Positions 30,119-40,730 of a stretch of DNA of 64,000 bases are shown in pieces. The notes beneath the pieces are model-generated. The model was not told where the DNA came from. It was given only the letters and a program-made list of their open reading frames with translations, and made no database searches. How positions within the stretch are numbered: position 1 is the stretch's first letter; the number at the start of each line of letters is the position of its first letter. Source of the DNA: Candidatus Alistipes faecigallinarum (GTDB taxonomy: Bacteria; Bacteroidota; Bacteroidia; Bacteroidales; Rikenellaceae); assembly GCA_019115605.1 (NCBI GenBank), contig DXDG01000016.1, forward strand, positions 1-64,000, given 5' to 3'. Position numbers and translations under genes: made by a program.

Positions 30119-31435
30119 CTATTTGCCGATTCCGCGGTAGCGGAATCCTGCTGCCAGCACCTCCTGTTTGTCAAAGATGTTGCGCCCGTCGACCACGGCG
30201 TCGCCGCGCATCGTGGCGCGCAGCCGCGGCCAGTCGGGCATGCGGAACTCCTTCCATTCGGTGATGAGGACAACGGCATCGGCCCCTTCGGCGGCCTCGT
30301 ACATGTTGCGGGCATAGCGGACGGGCTTTCCGGCAAGCATCCGGCGGCTTTCGTCCATCGCTACGGGGTCGTAGGCCGCAACCTCTGCGCCGGCTTCGAG
30401 CAGACGCCCGATGACGACCGTGGCCGGGGCCTTGCGCATGTCGTCCGTCTCGGGCTTGAAGGCCAGGCCCCAGATGGCGATGCGGCGGCCGGCCAGATCG
30501 CCCAGCAGCTCTGCGAGCTTGTGGAAGAGCACCTCCTTCTGGGCTTCATTGACCCGTTCCACGGCTTCGATGACCTGCATCGTGTAGCCGTGCTCACGGG
30601 CCGTGCGGGCCAGAGCCTGGACATCCTTCGGGAAGCACGAGCCTCCGTAGCCGCAACCCGGATAGAGGAACTTGTTGCCGATACGCAGGTCCGCCCCGAT
30701 GCCCTTGCGGACCATCTCGACGTCGGCTCCTACGCGGTCGCAGAGGTTGGCGATGTCGTTCATGAACGAAATGCGCGTGGCGAGCATGGCGTTGGCCGCA
30801 TATTTGGTCATCTCGGCCGAGGCGATGTCCATGAACATCACCCGGAAGTTGTTGATCAGGAAGGGACGGTAGAGGCGGGCCATCAACTTGCGGGCCCGTT
30901 CGCTCTCGACGCCCACGACCACGCGGTCGGGCGACATGAAGTCCTTGACGGCGGCACCCTCCTTGAGGAACTCCGGATTCGATGCCACGTCGAACTCGAT
31001 CTCCTCGCCGCGGGCCTTCAGCTCCGCAGCGACGATCTCGCGGATCCTTTGTGCCGTACCCACGGGTACGGTGCTCTTCGTTACGAGCAGCGTGTAGCGG
31101 CGGATGTGGCGTCCGAAGGTGCGAGCCACTTCGAAGACCTGCCGCAGATCGGCCGAGCCGTCCTCCAGCGGGGGAGTCCCGACGGCCGAGAAGACCACCT
31201 CCACGCGGTCGAGACACGACGCGAGGTCGGTGGTGAAGTGCAGGCGCCCGGCCTCGAAGTTGCGGCGCACGATCTCCTCCAGTCCGGGTTCGTAGATCGG
31301 AATCCGCCCGGCATTGAGCGCCTCGATCTTCCGCTGGTCGGTATCCACGCAGGTGATATCGAGGCCCATCTCCGCAAAGCAGGCTCCCGATACGAGTCCC
31401 ACATAACCCGTTCCGACGATGGCGATCTTCATCAT
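30119..31435 (-). CDS. ugd: UDP-glucose 6-dehydrogenase family
   Basis: MKIAIVGTGYVGLVSGACFAEMG; NPEFLKEG; YPGCGYGGSCFPKD. Confidence 0.95.
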   Translation of the reverse strand: MMKIAIVGTGYVGLVSGACFAEMGLDITCVDTDQRKIEALNAGRIPIYEPGLEEIVRRNFEAGRLHFTTDLASCLDRVEVVFSAVGTPPLEDGSADLRQVFEVARTFGRHIRRYTLLVTKSTVPVGTAQRIREIVAAELKARGEEIEFDVASNPEFLKEGAAVKDFMSPDRVVVGVESERARKLMARLYRPFLINNFRVMFMDIASAEMTKYAANAMLATRISFMNDIANLCDRVGADVEMVRKGIGADLRIGNKFLYPGCGYGGSCFPKDVQALARTAREHGYTMQVIEAVERVNEAQKEVLFHKLAELLGDLAGRRIAIWGLAFKPETDDMRKAPATVVIGRLLEAGAEVAAYDPVAMDESRRMLAGKPVRYARNMYEAAEGADAVVLITEWKEFRMPDWPRLRATMRGDAVVDGRNIFDKQEVLAAGFRYRGIGK

Positions 31436-31438
31436 GGC

Positions 31439-32632
31439 TTATTCGCGGTTCATCTCCCTGGCAACGGCTGCGGCGAGCGTGCGGCAGCATTCGGCCACGG
31501 CGGGCGAGTAGCCCTGCTTCATCTCTACGGGTTCGCAGACCGGCGTCCACTTCATCCGCTCGGCGAACTCGCGCATGCGGCGTACGGCGGCAGCGGCCCA
31601 GGTGAACGATCCGAAGAAGGCGAAGCGGCGCTGCGGGATGCAGCGGGCCTCGATGCGGCGCAGCAGCTCCTCGACGGGCGGGAACAATTCGGCATTGTAG
31701 GTCGGGCTGCCGACGATGAGCGTGTCGAAGCGGAAGATGTCGCGCAGCACGACCGACGGATCGGCGTACGAGAGGTTGTAGACACGTACGGGGCCGACGC
31801 CGGCTGCGACCAGCTCGCGGGCGATCCGCTCGGCCATCTGCTCCGTATTGCCGTACATCGAGGCGTAGGCCAGTACGACACCCCGTTCGCCCTCGTAACG
31901 GCTCATGCGGTCGTACATGCCGACGACGCGTCCGATCTCGCGCTGCCATACGGGTCCGTGCGTCGGGCAGATCGTGCGGATATCGAGTCCTCCGAGTTTC
32001 TGCAGGGCCTTCTGCACCGGGGCGCCGTATTTGCCCACGATGCAGGCGTAGTAGCGGCGCATCTCGTCCCAGTAGCGGTCGGCATCGACCTGCGAATCGG
32101 TGATGCCGCCGTCGAGGGCCCCGAACGTGCCGAAGGCGTCGCCCGAGAAGAGCACTCCCTCCTCGGCCAGCCACGAAACCATCGTCTCGGGCCAGTGGAC
32201 CATCGGGATGAGGTGGAACGTGAGGCTCTTGCCGCCGCCCAGATCGAGCCGGTCACCCTCCTTGACTTCAAGCATGCCGGAGCAGATGCCGTAGTAGCCG
32301 CCGATCATCTGGATCGTCTTGGCGTTGCCGACGATCTGCAGTTCGGGGTAGCGCAGGCGGAGCGCGGCGATCGACGAGGAGTGGTCGGGCTCCATGTGGT
32401 TTACGACGAGATAGTCGATCCTGCGGTCGCCGATCGCCTCGCGGATGTTTTCGTAGAGGCGGCTTCCGAACGACTCCTCGACGGTGTCGATCAGGGCGAT
32501 CTTCTCGCCGACGACCAGATAGGAGTTGTACGATACCCCGCAGGGAAGCGACCAGAGTCCCTCGAAGCGGGTCGTGGTGCGATCGTTTACGCCGACGTAG
32601 TGAATGCCGGGCAGAATTTCCGTAATAGCCAT
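31439..32632 (-). CDS. FprA family A-type flavoprotein (flavodiiron protein)
   Basis: NHMEPDHSSS di-iron MBL motif plus C-terminal flavodoxin domain ASMYGNTEQMA. Confidence 0.93.
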   Translation of the reverse strand: MAITEILPGIHYVGVNDRTTTRFEGLWSLPCGVSYNSYLVVGEKIALIDTVEESFGSRLYENIREAIGDRRIDYLVVNHMEPDHSSSIAALRLRYPELQIVGNAKTIQMIGGYYGICSGMLEVKEGDRLDLGGGKSLTFHLIPMVHWPETMVSWLAEEGVLFSGDAFGTFGALDGGITDSQVDADRYWDEMRRYYACIVGKYGAPVQKALQKLGGLDIRTICPTHGPVWQREIGRVVGMYDRMSRYEGERGVVLAYASMYGNTEQMAERIARELVAAGVGPVRVYNLSYADPSVVLRDIFRFDTLIVGSPTYNAELFPPVEELLRRIEARCIPQRRFAFFGSFTWAAAAVRRMREFAERMKWTPVCEPVEMKQGYSPAVAECCRTLAAAVAREMNRE

Positions 32633-32745
32633 ATTGTTATCGTGTTGTTTCGCAATGACGCTGCGAATTTACGAAAAAAAATCCACTGTGCAACGACTTC
32701 TCGTCGGGGGAGTGTGCCGTGCGGGTAAAAGCCACCATTTCTGGA

Positions 32746-32780
32746 CAAAAAAAGAGCCGGATTCCACGGAATCCGGCTCT
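32746..32780 (-). terminator. rho-independent terminator of the SusC/D operon
   Basis: AGAGCCGGATTC-cacg-GAATCCGGCTCT with T tract on the minus strand. Confidence 0.85.
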
Positions 32781-32801
32781 CGATGGTGTAAGATCTTACG
32801 A

Positions 32802-33662
32802 TCAGTTGTTCGGAACGAAGACGTCGGCTTTCTGATAACCGAGGAATCCGGCCGAAACGTAGTAGTAGAGTGTGAACGAGAGCTGGTTCTCCCTCGGACC
32901 GCTTACGTAGAAGTAGTTCTCAAAACCGCCTCCCAGCACGAAGCTGTCGTTGCCCTGCCAGTAACCGATGTCCTGTACGCTGATGATGCCGTAGTCGCCG
33001 TAGCTCAGACCCGTGCTCTGGTTGGTAATGCGGCAGTACTTGAAGCCGCTTCCGTCGGAAGCCGTACCGCCCTGAGCGAGCACCGTGAACTTCAGGTGAT
33101 GGCCCTCGCCGTACATGTCCTTGACGCGGTAGAGCGTTTCATCGATATCGCACTTCTCCAATACGGCCGGTGCGGGGGTGAGTCCCACATCGCCGAGCGT
33201 TCCATAGGTAACCGTACCGTTGACAACAGGCGACCAGGTGAGGCCCTGGAAGACGGCCGAAGCCATGGCCTTGCGGCCGTTCGAGGCAACGCCGACGACC
33301 GTAATCGTGTAGTTGCCGAGCAGTTGCGTCAGGACGACGTCCTGCGTCGTGCCGCCTTCGAGTTTCGTGCCACTTGCGACAACCTGATCGGCGTAGGCGC
33401 TCTCGCCGTTTGCAGCGATGTACTCCTGAACGGCCGTCGTCAGCTCCGATTTGTAGTAGATCTCCGCCACCCTGTTGTTCGGTGCGATGCGGATCATCAG
33501 GTCCTCGTCAGCATTGTATTCGCTGCTCGGAGTGTAGGTATACATGGTAATGGCCGGTGCACTGTCGCTTCCGGGATCGGTGCCCTCGTCAGCCGAGCAG
33601 CCCGCCAGCGTGGCAAGGCCTGCAACGGCCAGAACGGAATAGAAATATTTTTTCAGTGTCAT
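32802..33662 (-). CDS. lipoprotein encoded downstream of SusD
   Basis: 286 aa; lipobox LATLAGCSADE; same strand and operon position. Confidence 0.65.
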   Translation of the reverse strand: MTLKKYFYSVLAVAGLATLAGCSADEGTDPGSDSAPAITMYTYTPSSEYNADEDLMIRIAPNNRVAEIYYKSELTTAVQEYIAANGESAYADQVVASGTKLEGGTTQDVVLTQLLGNYTITVVGVASNGRKAMASAVFQGLTWSPVVNGTVTYGTLGDVGLTPAPAVLEKCDIDETLYRVKDMYGEGHHLKFTVLAQGGTASDGSGFKYCRITNQSTGLSYGDYGIISVQDIGYWQGNDSFVLGGGFENYFYVSGPRENQLSFTLYYYVSAGFLGYQKADVFVPNN

Positions 33663-33691
33663 GGATTCAAATCTTTAATGGGTTCCAGATA

Positions 33692-35368
33692 TTACCAGGC
33701 CTTCTCCGGAGAGTCTTCGGTGGGCTGGATCGGTGCCGGGTTGCTGATGCAGGCCTGATTGTAGTTGGTCTCGGTCTGCACGATGCAGAGGTTCATCCAG
33801 TCGGGTACGCTCTCCGTATTCCAGCGGTACCCCTTCGGATGGTTCGTGCCGGCGTAGCTGCGGGTGATGCCCTTCTCGTAGCGCTTGATGTCGAACGTGG
33901 CGAAGCCTTCGCCCCAGAGCTCCACGCGGCGCTGCCACCAGATGTTGTCGCGGAACGACTGCATCTCGTTGTAGGCGTACTGCGGGTCGCGGGTCTTGGC
34001 AAAGGTCTCGAGCAGCGTCTTTCCGCGGCCTTCGTCCTGCATGCCGGCAGCCTCGGCCTCGATGAGCATCATCTCCTCGACGCGCATCAGCGGTACGGCA
34101 ACGCAGAAGCCGATCTTCACGTTGTTGTGTCCGGCCTCACCTCCGGCGGCGCGGAACTTGAGCGACAGACCTCCGAATGCCTTCGACGTGGTGGCCTGTG
34201 CGGTGGTTACGATCGTTTCGGGATATTCGGAAACATCGGCAAGATACTCGGCCGCGATGGCGTTGACCTCCTCCAGCGAGGATGCGTTGGCGGTCAGTTC
34301 ATCGAGCTTGGGATCGATGAAGCACTTGCGGCGCCAATCGGTCTGCGGGATGGTCTCGAGCAGGTGGGCGTCGATGCGCTTCGGCGTTCCGTAGTTGGCG
34401 GCATATCCGCAACCGGACTGCTCCGTGATCTCGAGGATCATCTGCGAACCCCAGCTCGAGTCGCCGTCGTTGGCCGTGATGTTGGGATCCTCCGCGTCGA
34501 ACTCGGTCATGAACATCCAGGCATCGTTCGGGGTGTTGAAGCCCGTGTTGTGGTCGAGGTACTGCGCCTCGGTCATCATCGTGTAGCCGCTCTGGGCGAG
34601 CTTTGCATAGTGCTCGGCTTCGGCCCACATCTCCATGGTCAGGTAGGCGCGTGCCTTCAGACCGTAAACGACGCTCAGGTCGGGCGTGGTCTTGTCGGGA
34701 CGCTGGTAGTTGGCCAGATACTTCTCGGCCTTGTCCAGGTCGCTGAGAATGAACTCCCACATCTTCTCGTTGGTGGCGTTGGGGTTGTTCGTGGCCTGTT
34801 CGTTGGTCGTCTTCTCCGTGATGATGGGCACGGTCAGCGCCTCGGGATGACCCTTGTAGGTCTGGGGTGCGAACATTCGGGCGAGGTCCATGTAGAACAT
34901 GGCGCGCATCGCGTAGGCGATACCGGCACCTGTGATGTGGTCGGCCGAGGGTTCCTCGCCGGCCAGCGAGATGACGACGTTGCAGTTCTTGATCCATCCG
35001 TAGTAGAGCGTCCAGGGAAGCTGGCAGATGGCAGAGGTCGGGCCGAGGCCGACACCGCAGGTGTACCAGGTCGTATAGTGCTCGTTGTCGGTATCTTCGC
35101 AGAGAATGTCCTGTCCCATGACGTCGCGCTGCAGGAAGAACGACGTGTAGCCGAAGTCATAGGGTGAATAGTCGGTGCCGCTGTAGAGGAACTCGCCCGC
35201 GAGGGTCGAGGTGCAGGCCGTAACGAAGTTGTTGAACGAGTTGGGTGCTTCTCCTGCCTGGTCTACGGTAACCGTTCCCTGCTGGGGGAAGGTCTCCTGC
35301 AGACATCCCGTGGAGAGTGCCGACGCTCCGATGAGCAGGGTGGCTATTAATTTAATATGCTTGTTCAT
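33692..35368 (-). CDS. SusD/RagB family nutrient-binding outer-membrane lipoprotein
   Basis: 558 aa; lipobox ALSTGCLQE; RAMFYMDLARMFA; directly downstream of SusC. Confidence 0.93.
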   Translation of the reverse strand: MNKHIKLIATLLIGASALSTGCLQETFPQQGTVTVDQAGEAPNSFNNFVTACTSTLAGEFLYSGTDYSPYDFGYTSFFLQRDVMGQDILCEDTDNEHYTTWYTCGVGLGPTSAICQLPWTLYYGWIKNCNVVISLAGEEPSADHITGAGIAYAMRAMFYMDLARMFAPQTYKGHPEALTVPIITEKTTNEQATNNPNATNEKMWEFILSDLDKAEKYLANYQRPDKTTPDLSVVYGLKARAYLTMEMWAEAEHYAKLAQSGYTMMTEAQYLDHNTGFNTPNDAWMFMTEFDAEDPNITANDGDSSWGSQMILEITEQSGCGYAANYGTPKRIDAHLLETIPQTDWRRKCFIDPKLDELTANASSLEEVNAIAAEYLADVSEYPETIVTTAQATTSKAFGGLSLKFRAAGGEAGHNNVKIGFCVAVPLMRVEEMMLIEAEAAGMQDEGRGKTLLETFAKTRDPQYAYNEMQSFRDNIWWQRRVELWGEGFATFDIKRYEKGITRSYAGTNHPKGYRWNTESVPDWMNLCIVQTETNYNQACISNPAPIQPTEDSPEKAW

Positions 35369-35389
35369 GTTTCGAATGCTTTTTGGTGA

Positions 35390-38300
35390 TTAGAACGTAA
35401 GCTGGATACCGCCGGAGATCGTGCGGATCGGCGAATAGTCGGCCACACCCGTCGTCGAGGTTCCGACGTAGTTGTAACGCGGGTCGAGACCCTTGCGTGC
35501 CGACCAGAAGCAGAGGTTCTCACCGGCAGCGTAGATACGCATCTTCAGCTTGTTGTGGAATACCCGCTCCGGAATCGTATAGCCGATGGCGAACGACTGG
35601 AAGTTGAGGTACGAGGCGTCGGTCAGGAAGCGGTCCGACTTGGCCGTGGTGTACTGGTCGCCCTGCTGCCAGCGCGGGATGTCGCTGTCGGTATTGTTCG
35701 GGCTCCACGACTTCACCCAGTCCTTGTGGATGGCGCTGCCGGAGGCGGCTCCCGACCAGGGCGACATCAGCGAGGCGTAGGTTACGTCATAGACCTTGCC
35801 GCCGATCTGGTAGTCGAACGTGAGCGAGAGGTCGAAGTTGCCGACGCGCAGGTTCGTGCCGAAACCGCCGAATACCTTCGGCAGGATGCTGCCCTGCTCG
35901 TATTTCGTGGCGCTGTTGATGTCGTAGGTCGTGCCGCCCTTGTGGATCGTGTTGTCGGCCTCGTCCTTCGTATCGATGTAATACATGGCCTGGCCCTTGT
36001 CATCAACGCCTGCATAGCTGGGCAGATAGGCATTGTAGAGCGGGCCGCCTTCGCGGTACCACATCATGACATTGTTCTGCGACTCCGGGAATCCGATGCT
36101 CGAGGTACCCTGCGTGAGCTTCGTGGCGGGCAGCGAAAGGATCTTCGTCGAGTTGTGCGAGAGGTTGGCCGATACGCTCCAGTCCACCGTCTTGGTGCGG
36201 ATGATCGAACCCGTCAGGTTGATCTCGACACCCGCGTTGCGGATATCGCCCAGGTTGCCGTACATGCCTCGCGTGCCGACCGATTCGGGGAGCGAGAGCC
36301 AGAAGAGCAGGTCGGTCGTCTTCTTGCGGTAGACGTCCACACCTCCCGACAGACGGCCGCGCCAGAAGCTGAACTCAACGCCGACGTTGGCGTTCGTCGT
36401 GGTCTCCCAGGTGATGTTGGGGTTGCCCTGGATGGCGAACGATGCCGACATGGACTTGTCGTCCACCTTGCTCAGCGAGTAGAGATCCGTGTAGTAGTAG
36501 TCGCCGATGTTGTCGTTACCCTGCTGACCGATCGAAGCCTTGAGCTTGAGCATGTCGATCCACTCGGCCTTCGAGAGGAAGTTCTCCTTGGAGATAATCC
36601 AGGCGGCACCCACCGACCAGAAGTTACCGTACTGGTGGCCCGGGGCGAAGCGCGAGGAGCCGTCGCGACGGTAGGAGAACGAACCGTAGTACTTGCCGTT
36701 GTAGTCGTACTGGGCGCTCAGGAAGTAACCCTCGACGTTGTAGCGCGTCGTGTAGGAGGAGGCGTCCGAAAGCGATGCGGCGGCATCGAGCTCCGGAATT
36801 TCGGGGGAGAACATGCCGTTCTTCGAAGCACCCAGAAAGCGCGTCTTCGTGTTGTAGTACTCGTGGCCGATCATGACGTTCACGTTGTGCAGGCCGAACG
36901 AGTCGTAGTAGGTCAGCGTCTGGATGTTGTTCGTGCGCATGGCGCTCTGCATGGTCTTCTTGATGCTGCCGTTCGTGCCGGCGCTCGAACCGTAGAACAT
37001 GTTCTGGAAATCCGAGACGTAGTTCTCGCCCCAGATCACCGTACTCGTTACGTTGGCCTTCAGGAAGTCGGTGATGTCGAAATCGGCCGTGAAGGTTCCG
37101 TTGAGCTGGTTGCCGATGTTCTCGTACTTGTTGTACTGGTTTGATCCGAGCGGGTTACCCGTCTGTCCGAAAGGACGCGAAACGCCGTAACCCGTGGAGG
37201 CTACACCGTAGTCATAGGCCTTGTGGCCGTACTGGTCGGTGGCGATGCGGACGTTGCCGTCGGCATCGATCGTCCGGACGTAGATCGGGTAGATCGGGGC
37301 GATCATCGACGTGTAGTAGAACAGGTTGTTCGAATAGGTCGAGGTGCCCAGTCCGGCATCCATCTCCTGCGTCGAGTGCTGGAAGCCGACGTTGGCGCCG
37401 AGCTTGAGCCACTTGCGGGCCTGGTAGTCGGCCTTGACACGGGCCGTGATACGCTCGAAGCCCGAGTTGTCCACGATACCGTCCTGATTCAGATAGCCGA
37501 CGCTGGTGTAGTAGTTCGCTCTGTCCGAACCGCCGTTGATGCTGACATTGTACTCCTGACGCAGGCTGGTCTTGTAGGCCGCGTCGGTCCAGTCGTCGGG
37601 CTGCAGCCAGTACTCCTGGTTGTTGCCGCTCACCTTGCGGCCCAGCGTGGCGTTGGGATTCAGCTTGCCGTTCATGCCGATGAGCTGTTCGTTGTCGGGA
37701 TAGGAGAATACGTTGTACGCAAGGCCCTTGAGCAGTTCGCTGTTGGCATTCAGGTTTGCGGCCTCGGCGCTCATGCCCTGACCGTAGAAATAACGGTTGT
37801 AGAGCTGTGCGTAGCCGGCCTCGTAGTAGGCACCCGGATCGGTGATCACGTCATAGTCCTGAATGGCTCGCGAATTGACGCCCCACTTCATGTCCACGTT
37901 GATCACGGCATCCTTCGAGGTGTTGCGCTTCGTGGTTACGATGATCACACCCGAGGCGCCGCGGGCACCGTACAGGGCGGCCGAAGCGGCATCCTTCAGT
38001 ACGGTTACGGACTCGATATCGGACTGTGCGATGCTCGAGAGGCTGGAGCTGTAAGGTGCGCCGTCCACGATGATGAGCGGGTCGGTGTTGGCATACATCG
38101 AGCTGATACCGCGGATGTTTACCGAACCGGCGTCAGCGCCCGGCGTACCGGTCGAACCGCGCATCTGCAGACCGGCCACGGAGCCCACGAGGGCATTCAT
38201 GACGTTGGTCGTCTGACGCTTGGTCAGGTCTTCGGACTTGATGACGGTGGCCGAACCGGTGAAGGCCTCCTTTTTCGTCGTACCGAAGGCTACGACCAGC

Positions 38301-38614
38301 ACGTCGTCGATGGCCGTGATATCCTCCTTGAGGCGGATGTCGATCGTGGTCTTCCCGGCAACGGGGATTTTCTGCGACTCGTATCCGATGAACGACACAT
38401 TCAGATAGCCGTCTTGGGGCGCCGAAACGGTAAACTTACCTTCGGCGTTGGTCGTTGTTCCCGTTGTGGTGCCGTCCACCACGACCGTAACACCGGCGAT
38501 CGGAGCGCCGTCGGCGTCGGTAACTGTACCGGAAACCTGCTGCGTCTGGGCATTCGCAAGGAGAATTCCCCCCCCCAGTACAGCAATTAACGATAGTACG
38601 AGTTTTCTTACCAT
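35390..38614 (-). CDS. SusC/RagA family TonB-linked outer-membrane protein
   Basis: 1074 aa; carboxypeptidase-regulatory-like N-terminal domain, plug with MNALVGSVAGLQMRGSTGTPG, VLKDAASAALYGARGASGVIIVTTK. Confidence 0.97.
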   Translation of the reverse strand: MVRKLVLSLIAVLGGGILLANAQTQQVSGTVTDADGAPIAGVTVVVDGTTTGTTTNAEGKFTVSAPQDGYLNVSFIGYESQKIPVAGKTTIDIRLKEDITAIDDVLVVAFGTTKKEAFTGSATVIKSEDLTKRQTTNVMNALVGSVAGLQMRGSTGTPGADAGSVNIRGISSMYANTDPLIIVDGAPYSSSLSSIAQSDIESVTVLKDAASAALYGARGASGVIIVTTKRNTSKDAVINVDMKWGVNSRAIQDYDVITDPGAYYEAGYAQLYNRYFYGQGMSAEAANLNANSELLKGLAYNVFSYPDNEQLIGMNGKLNPNATLGRKVSGNNQEYWLQPDDWTDAAYKTSLRQEYNVSINGGSDRANYYTSVGYLNQDGIVDNSGFERITARVKADYQARKWLKLGANVGFQHSTQEMDAGLGTSTYSNNLFYYTSMIAPIYPIYVRTIDADGNVRIATDQYGHKAYDYGVASTGYGVSRPFGQTGNPLGSNQYNKYENIGNQLNGTFTADFDITDFLKANVTSTVIWGENYVSDFQNMFYGSSAGTNGSIKKTMQSAMRTNNIQTLTYYDSFGLHNVNVMIGHEYYNTKTRFLGASKNGMFSPEIPELDAAASLSDASSYTTRYNVEGYFLSAQYDYNGKYYGSFSYRRDGSSRFAPGHQYGNFWSVGAAWIISKENFLSKAEWIDMLKLKASIGQQGNDNIGDYYYTDLYSLSKVDDKSMSASFAIQGNPNITWETTTNANVGVEFSFWRGRLSGGVDVYRKKTTDLLFWLSLPESVGTRGMYGNLGDIRNAGVEINLTGSIIRTKTVDWSVSANLSHNSTKILSLPATKLTQGTSSIGFPESQNNVMMWYREGGPLYNAYLPSYAGVDDKGQAMYYIDTKDEADNTIHKGGTTYDINSATKYEQGSILPKVFGGFGTNLRVGNFDLSLTFDYQIGGKVYDVTYASLMSPWSGAASGSAIHKDWVKSWSPNNTDSDIPRWQQGDQYTTAKSDRFLTDASYLNFQSFAIGYTIPERVFHNKLKMRIYAAGENLCFWSARKGLDPRYNYVGTSTTGVADYSPIRTISGGIQLTF

Positions 38615-39109
38615 AAACGTTAATTTAATTGGTTTTTAAAATAAAAAGTTCACGAACAAAGGTCGGAAAAAAGATCGATACCGCCAAATTTATTTTTTTA
38701 AAAAAAACGAGAAAATAACAGTTTTTTTGGATAAAATAGCCAGCTGATTACGCTCTTTTCTGAATTTCGGTATTTTGGTTATGAATTATAACATGCCTTT
38801 TCATGGTCCTGCAATGCGTTTTATGGGTTGCTATGCGGTAAACGGGCCCGAAAAAGTTCCGTTTGGTGGAAGGCCGCTTACGGATCCTAATTGGGACGGA
38901 AACCGTTGGATGAAAAGTTTGGCAATGGGCCCTGCCGAAAATTTTGCAGCAGCTTTTCGTTCGGATCCATGGGTTTGCGGGAGTTTTGGCCGATGTGCAA
39001 ATCTGCGTCAGAAGGATGATTTCAGAAAAAAATCTCGAAATGTTTGCAGGTTGGAAAAATTTGCTTACCTTTGCATCACGATAATACGGAACACTCCGTT
39101 GATCGGGAT

Positions 39110-39182
39110 GGTGCCATAGCTCAGTTGGTAGAGCAAAGGACTGAAAATCCTTGTGTCCCCGGTTCGATTCCTGGTGGTACCA
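39110..39182 (+). tRNA. tRNA-Phe (GAA anticodon)
   Basis: GGTGCCA/TGGTACC acceptor stem, anticodon loop CTGAAAA, GGTTCGATTCC T-arm. Confidence 0.95.
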
Positions 39183-39206
39183 CTTTGAAGAGAAGCAAAA
39201 AGTTGC

Positions 39207-39239
39207 AAAACCCTGATTTCCAAACGAAATCAGGGTTTT
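39207..39239 (+). terminator. terminator-like hairpin downstream of tRNA-Phe
   Basis: AAAACCCTGATTTC-caaac-GAAATCAGGGTTTT. Confidence 0.8.
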
Positions 39240-39431
39240 CTCTTTTTGTCGGCAGCGCAAAAAACAGCGGTTTTCTGCACCTTTTGGTGGAGCAATCGGT
39301 GGAGATGAAAACCACCCCGTTTATCTCCACCGAATTTGCGCCTTTCTCGCTGAACTGCAATATTTTGCATGACGCTAAATCGGGTCTGATTTCCTACATT
39401 TGTCGAACCAGTCAAAGAGCAAGTAGGAACC

Positions 39432-40661
39432 ATGAAAAGAGATTCGTTTCGCGTGCTGTTCTTCCTCAAGAAGACCAGGCTGCTGAAAAACGGAGAGGCC
39501 TCCGTCTGCATGCGCATCACCGTCAACGGGACGCGCGTCGAGAACAACATCCGCAAGAGCATCGACCCTGCCCTGTGGAGTCAGGCCAAGGAGACGGCCC
39601 GCGGCAAGAGCCGCCGCGCCTGCGACCTGAACACCTATATCGAGGAGGCCCGCATCAAGCTGTATCAAATCTTTTGCGAACTGGAGCAGCAGAACCGCCC
39701 CGTCACGGCCCACCTGCTGCAGGAGCTCTTCTTCGGGCAGGAGAAGCCGGAAGAGGTCCGCACGCTGTTGGGGACCATGCAGGAGCACAACGACCAGTGC
39801 CGGGCGCTGATCGGCACGGATTATGCGCTGATTACGGTCCGCCGTTACGAGAGTTGCCGACGTTATCTGGCCGAGTTGATCCGCCAGCGCTACGGGAAAG
39901 AGGATCTGCCTCTCACAGAGGTCAACGGCGAGTTGGTCCGTGCCTTTGCCTTCTATCTGAAAACGGAGAAGGGATGCCAGCAGAATACCGTCATTCGCTA
40001 CATGAAGTGTCTGAAAAAGATTACCAATCTGGCCCGCGCCAATGACTGGATGGCGAAGGACCCCTTCCTCGGAATCCGCTTCCACGAGAAGGAGGTCGTC
40101 CGGGAGTTTCTGACGATGGACGAGCTGCAGACCATCTACCGCAAGGAGTTTCCGCTGGAGCGGCTGACGCTGGTCCGCGACGTCTTCATCTTCGCCGCCT
40201 TTACGGGGCTGGCCTTCATCGACGTGCAGCAGCTCGCCCCGGAGCACATCGTCCGCGACAACAACGGAAATCTTTGGATCCGCAAGCCCCGTCAGAAGAC
40301 AAAAAACATGTGCAACATCCCGCTGCTTGATATTCCGCAGGAAATTCTGCGCAAGTATGCCGACCACCCCACCTGCCGGAAGAGGGGCGTATTGCTGCCG
40401 GTTCCATGCAACCAGAAGATGAACAGCTATCTGAAGGAGATTGCCGACATCTGCATGATCCGCAAGAATCTGACCACGCATTGCGCCAGGCACTCGTATG
40501 CAACCTCGGTCTGCCTGGCCAACGGCGTCAGTCTGGAGAATGTGGCCAAGATGCTGGGCCACTCCAACATCAAGATGACGCAGCACTATGCCCGGGTTCT
40601 CGACAGTTCCATTCTCCGGGACATGATGCAGGTGGAGAGAGCCATCTCCAAACTGGGATAG
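39432..40661 (+). CDS. tyrosine-type site-specific integrase
   Basis: 409 aa; SAM-like N-terminal regions and catalytic core AFTGLAFIDVQQL, TTHCARHSYATS, LGHSNIKMTQHYARV; located beside tRNA-Phe. Confidence 0.95.
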   Translation: MKRDSFRVLFFLKKTRLLKNGEASVCMRITVNGTRVENNIRKSIDPALWSQAKETARGKSRRACDLNTYIEEARIKLYQIFCELEQQNRPVTAHLLQELFFGQEKPEEVRTLLGTMQEHNDQCRALIGTDYALITVRRYESCRRYLAELIRQRYGKEDLPLTEVNGELVRAFAFYLKTEKGCQQNTVIRYMKCLKKITNLARANDWMAKDPFLGIRFHEKEVVREFLTMDELQTIYRKEFPLERLTLVRDVFIFAAFTGLAFIDVQQLAPEHIVRDNNGNLWIRKPRQKTKNMCNIPLLDIPQEILRKYADHPTCRKRGVLLPVPCNQKMNSYLKEIADICMIRKNLTTHCARHSYATSVCLANGVSLENVAKMLGHSNIKMTQHYARVLDSSILRDMMQVERAISKLG

Positions 40662-40730
40662 CGGAATACGCCCTGCTCTATTCGCAAAACGGCCCGGAGA
40701 TAAGATTCTCCGGGCTGTTCGATGTCTTAG

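Noticed and set aside
30107-32728. 873-aa plus-strand ORF opposite ugd and fprA
   Set aside because: Spans two real minus-strand genes and their gap; typical antisense artefact
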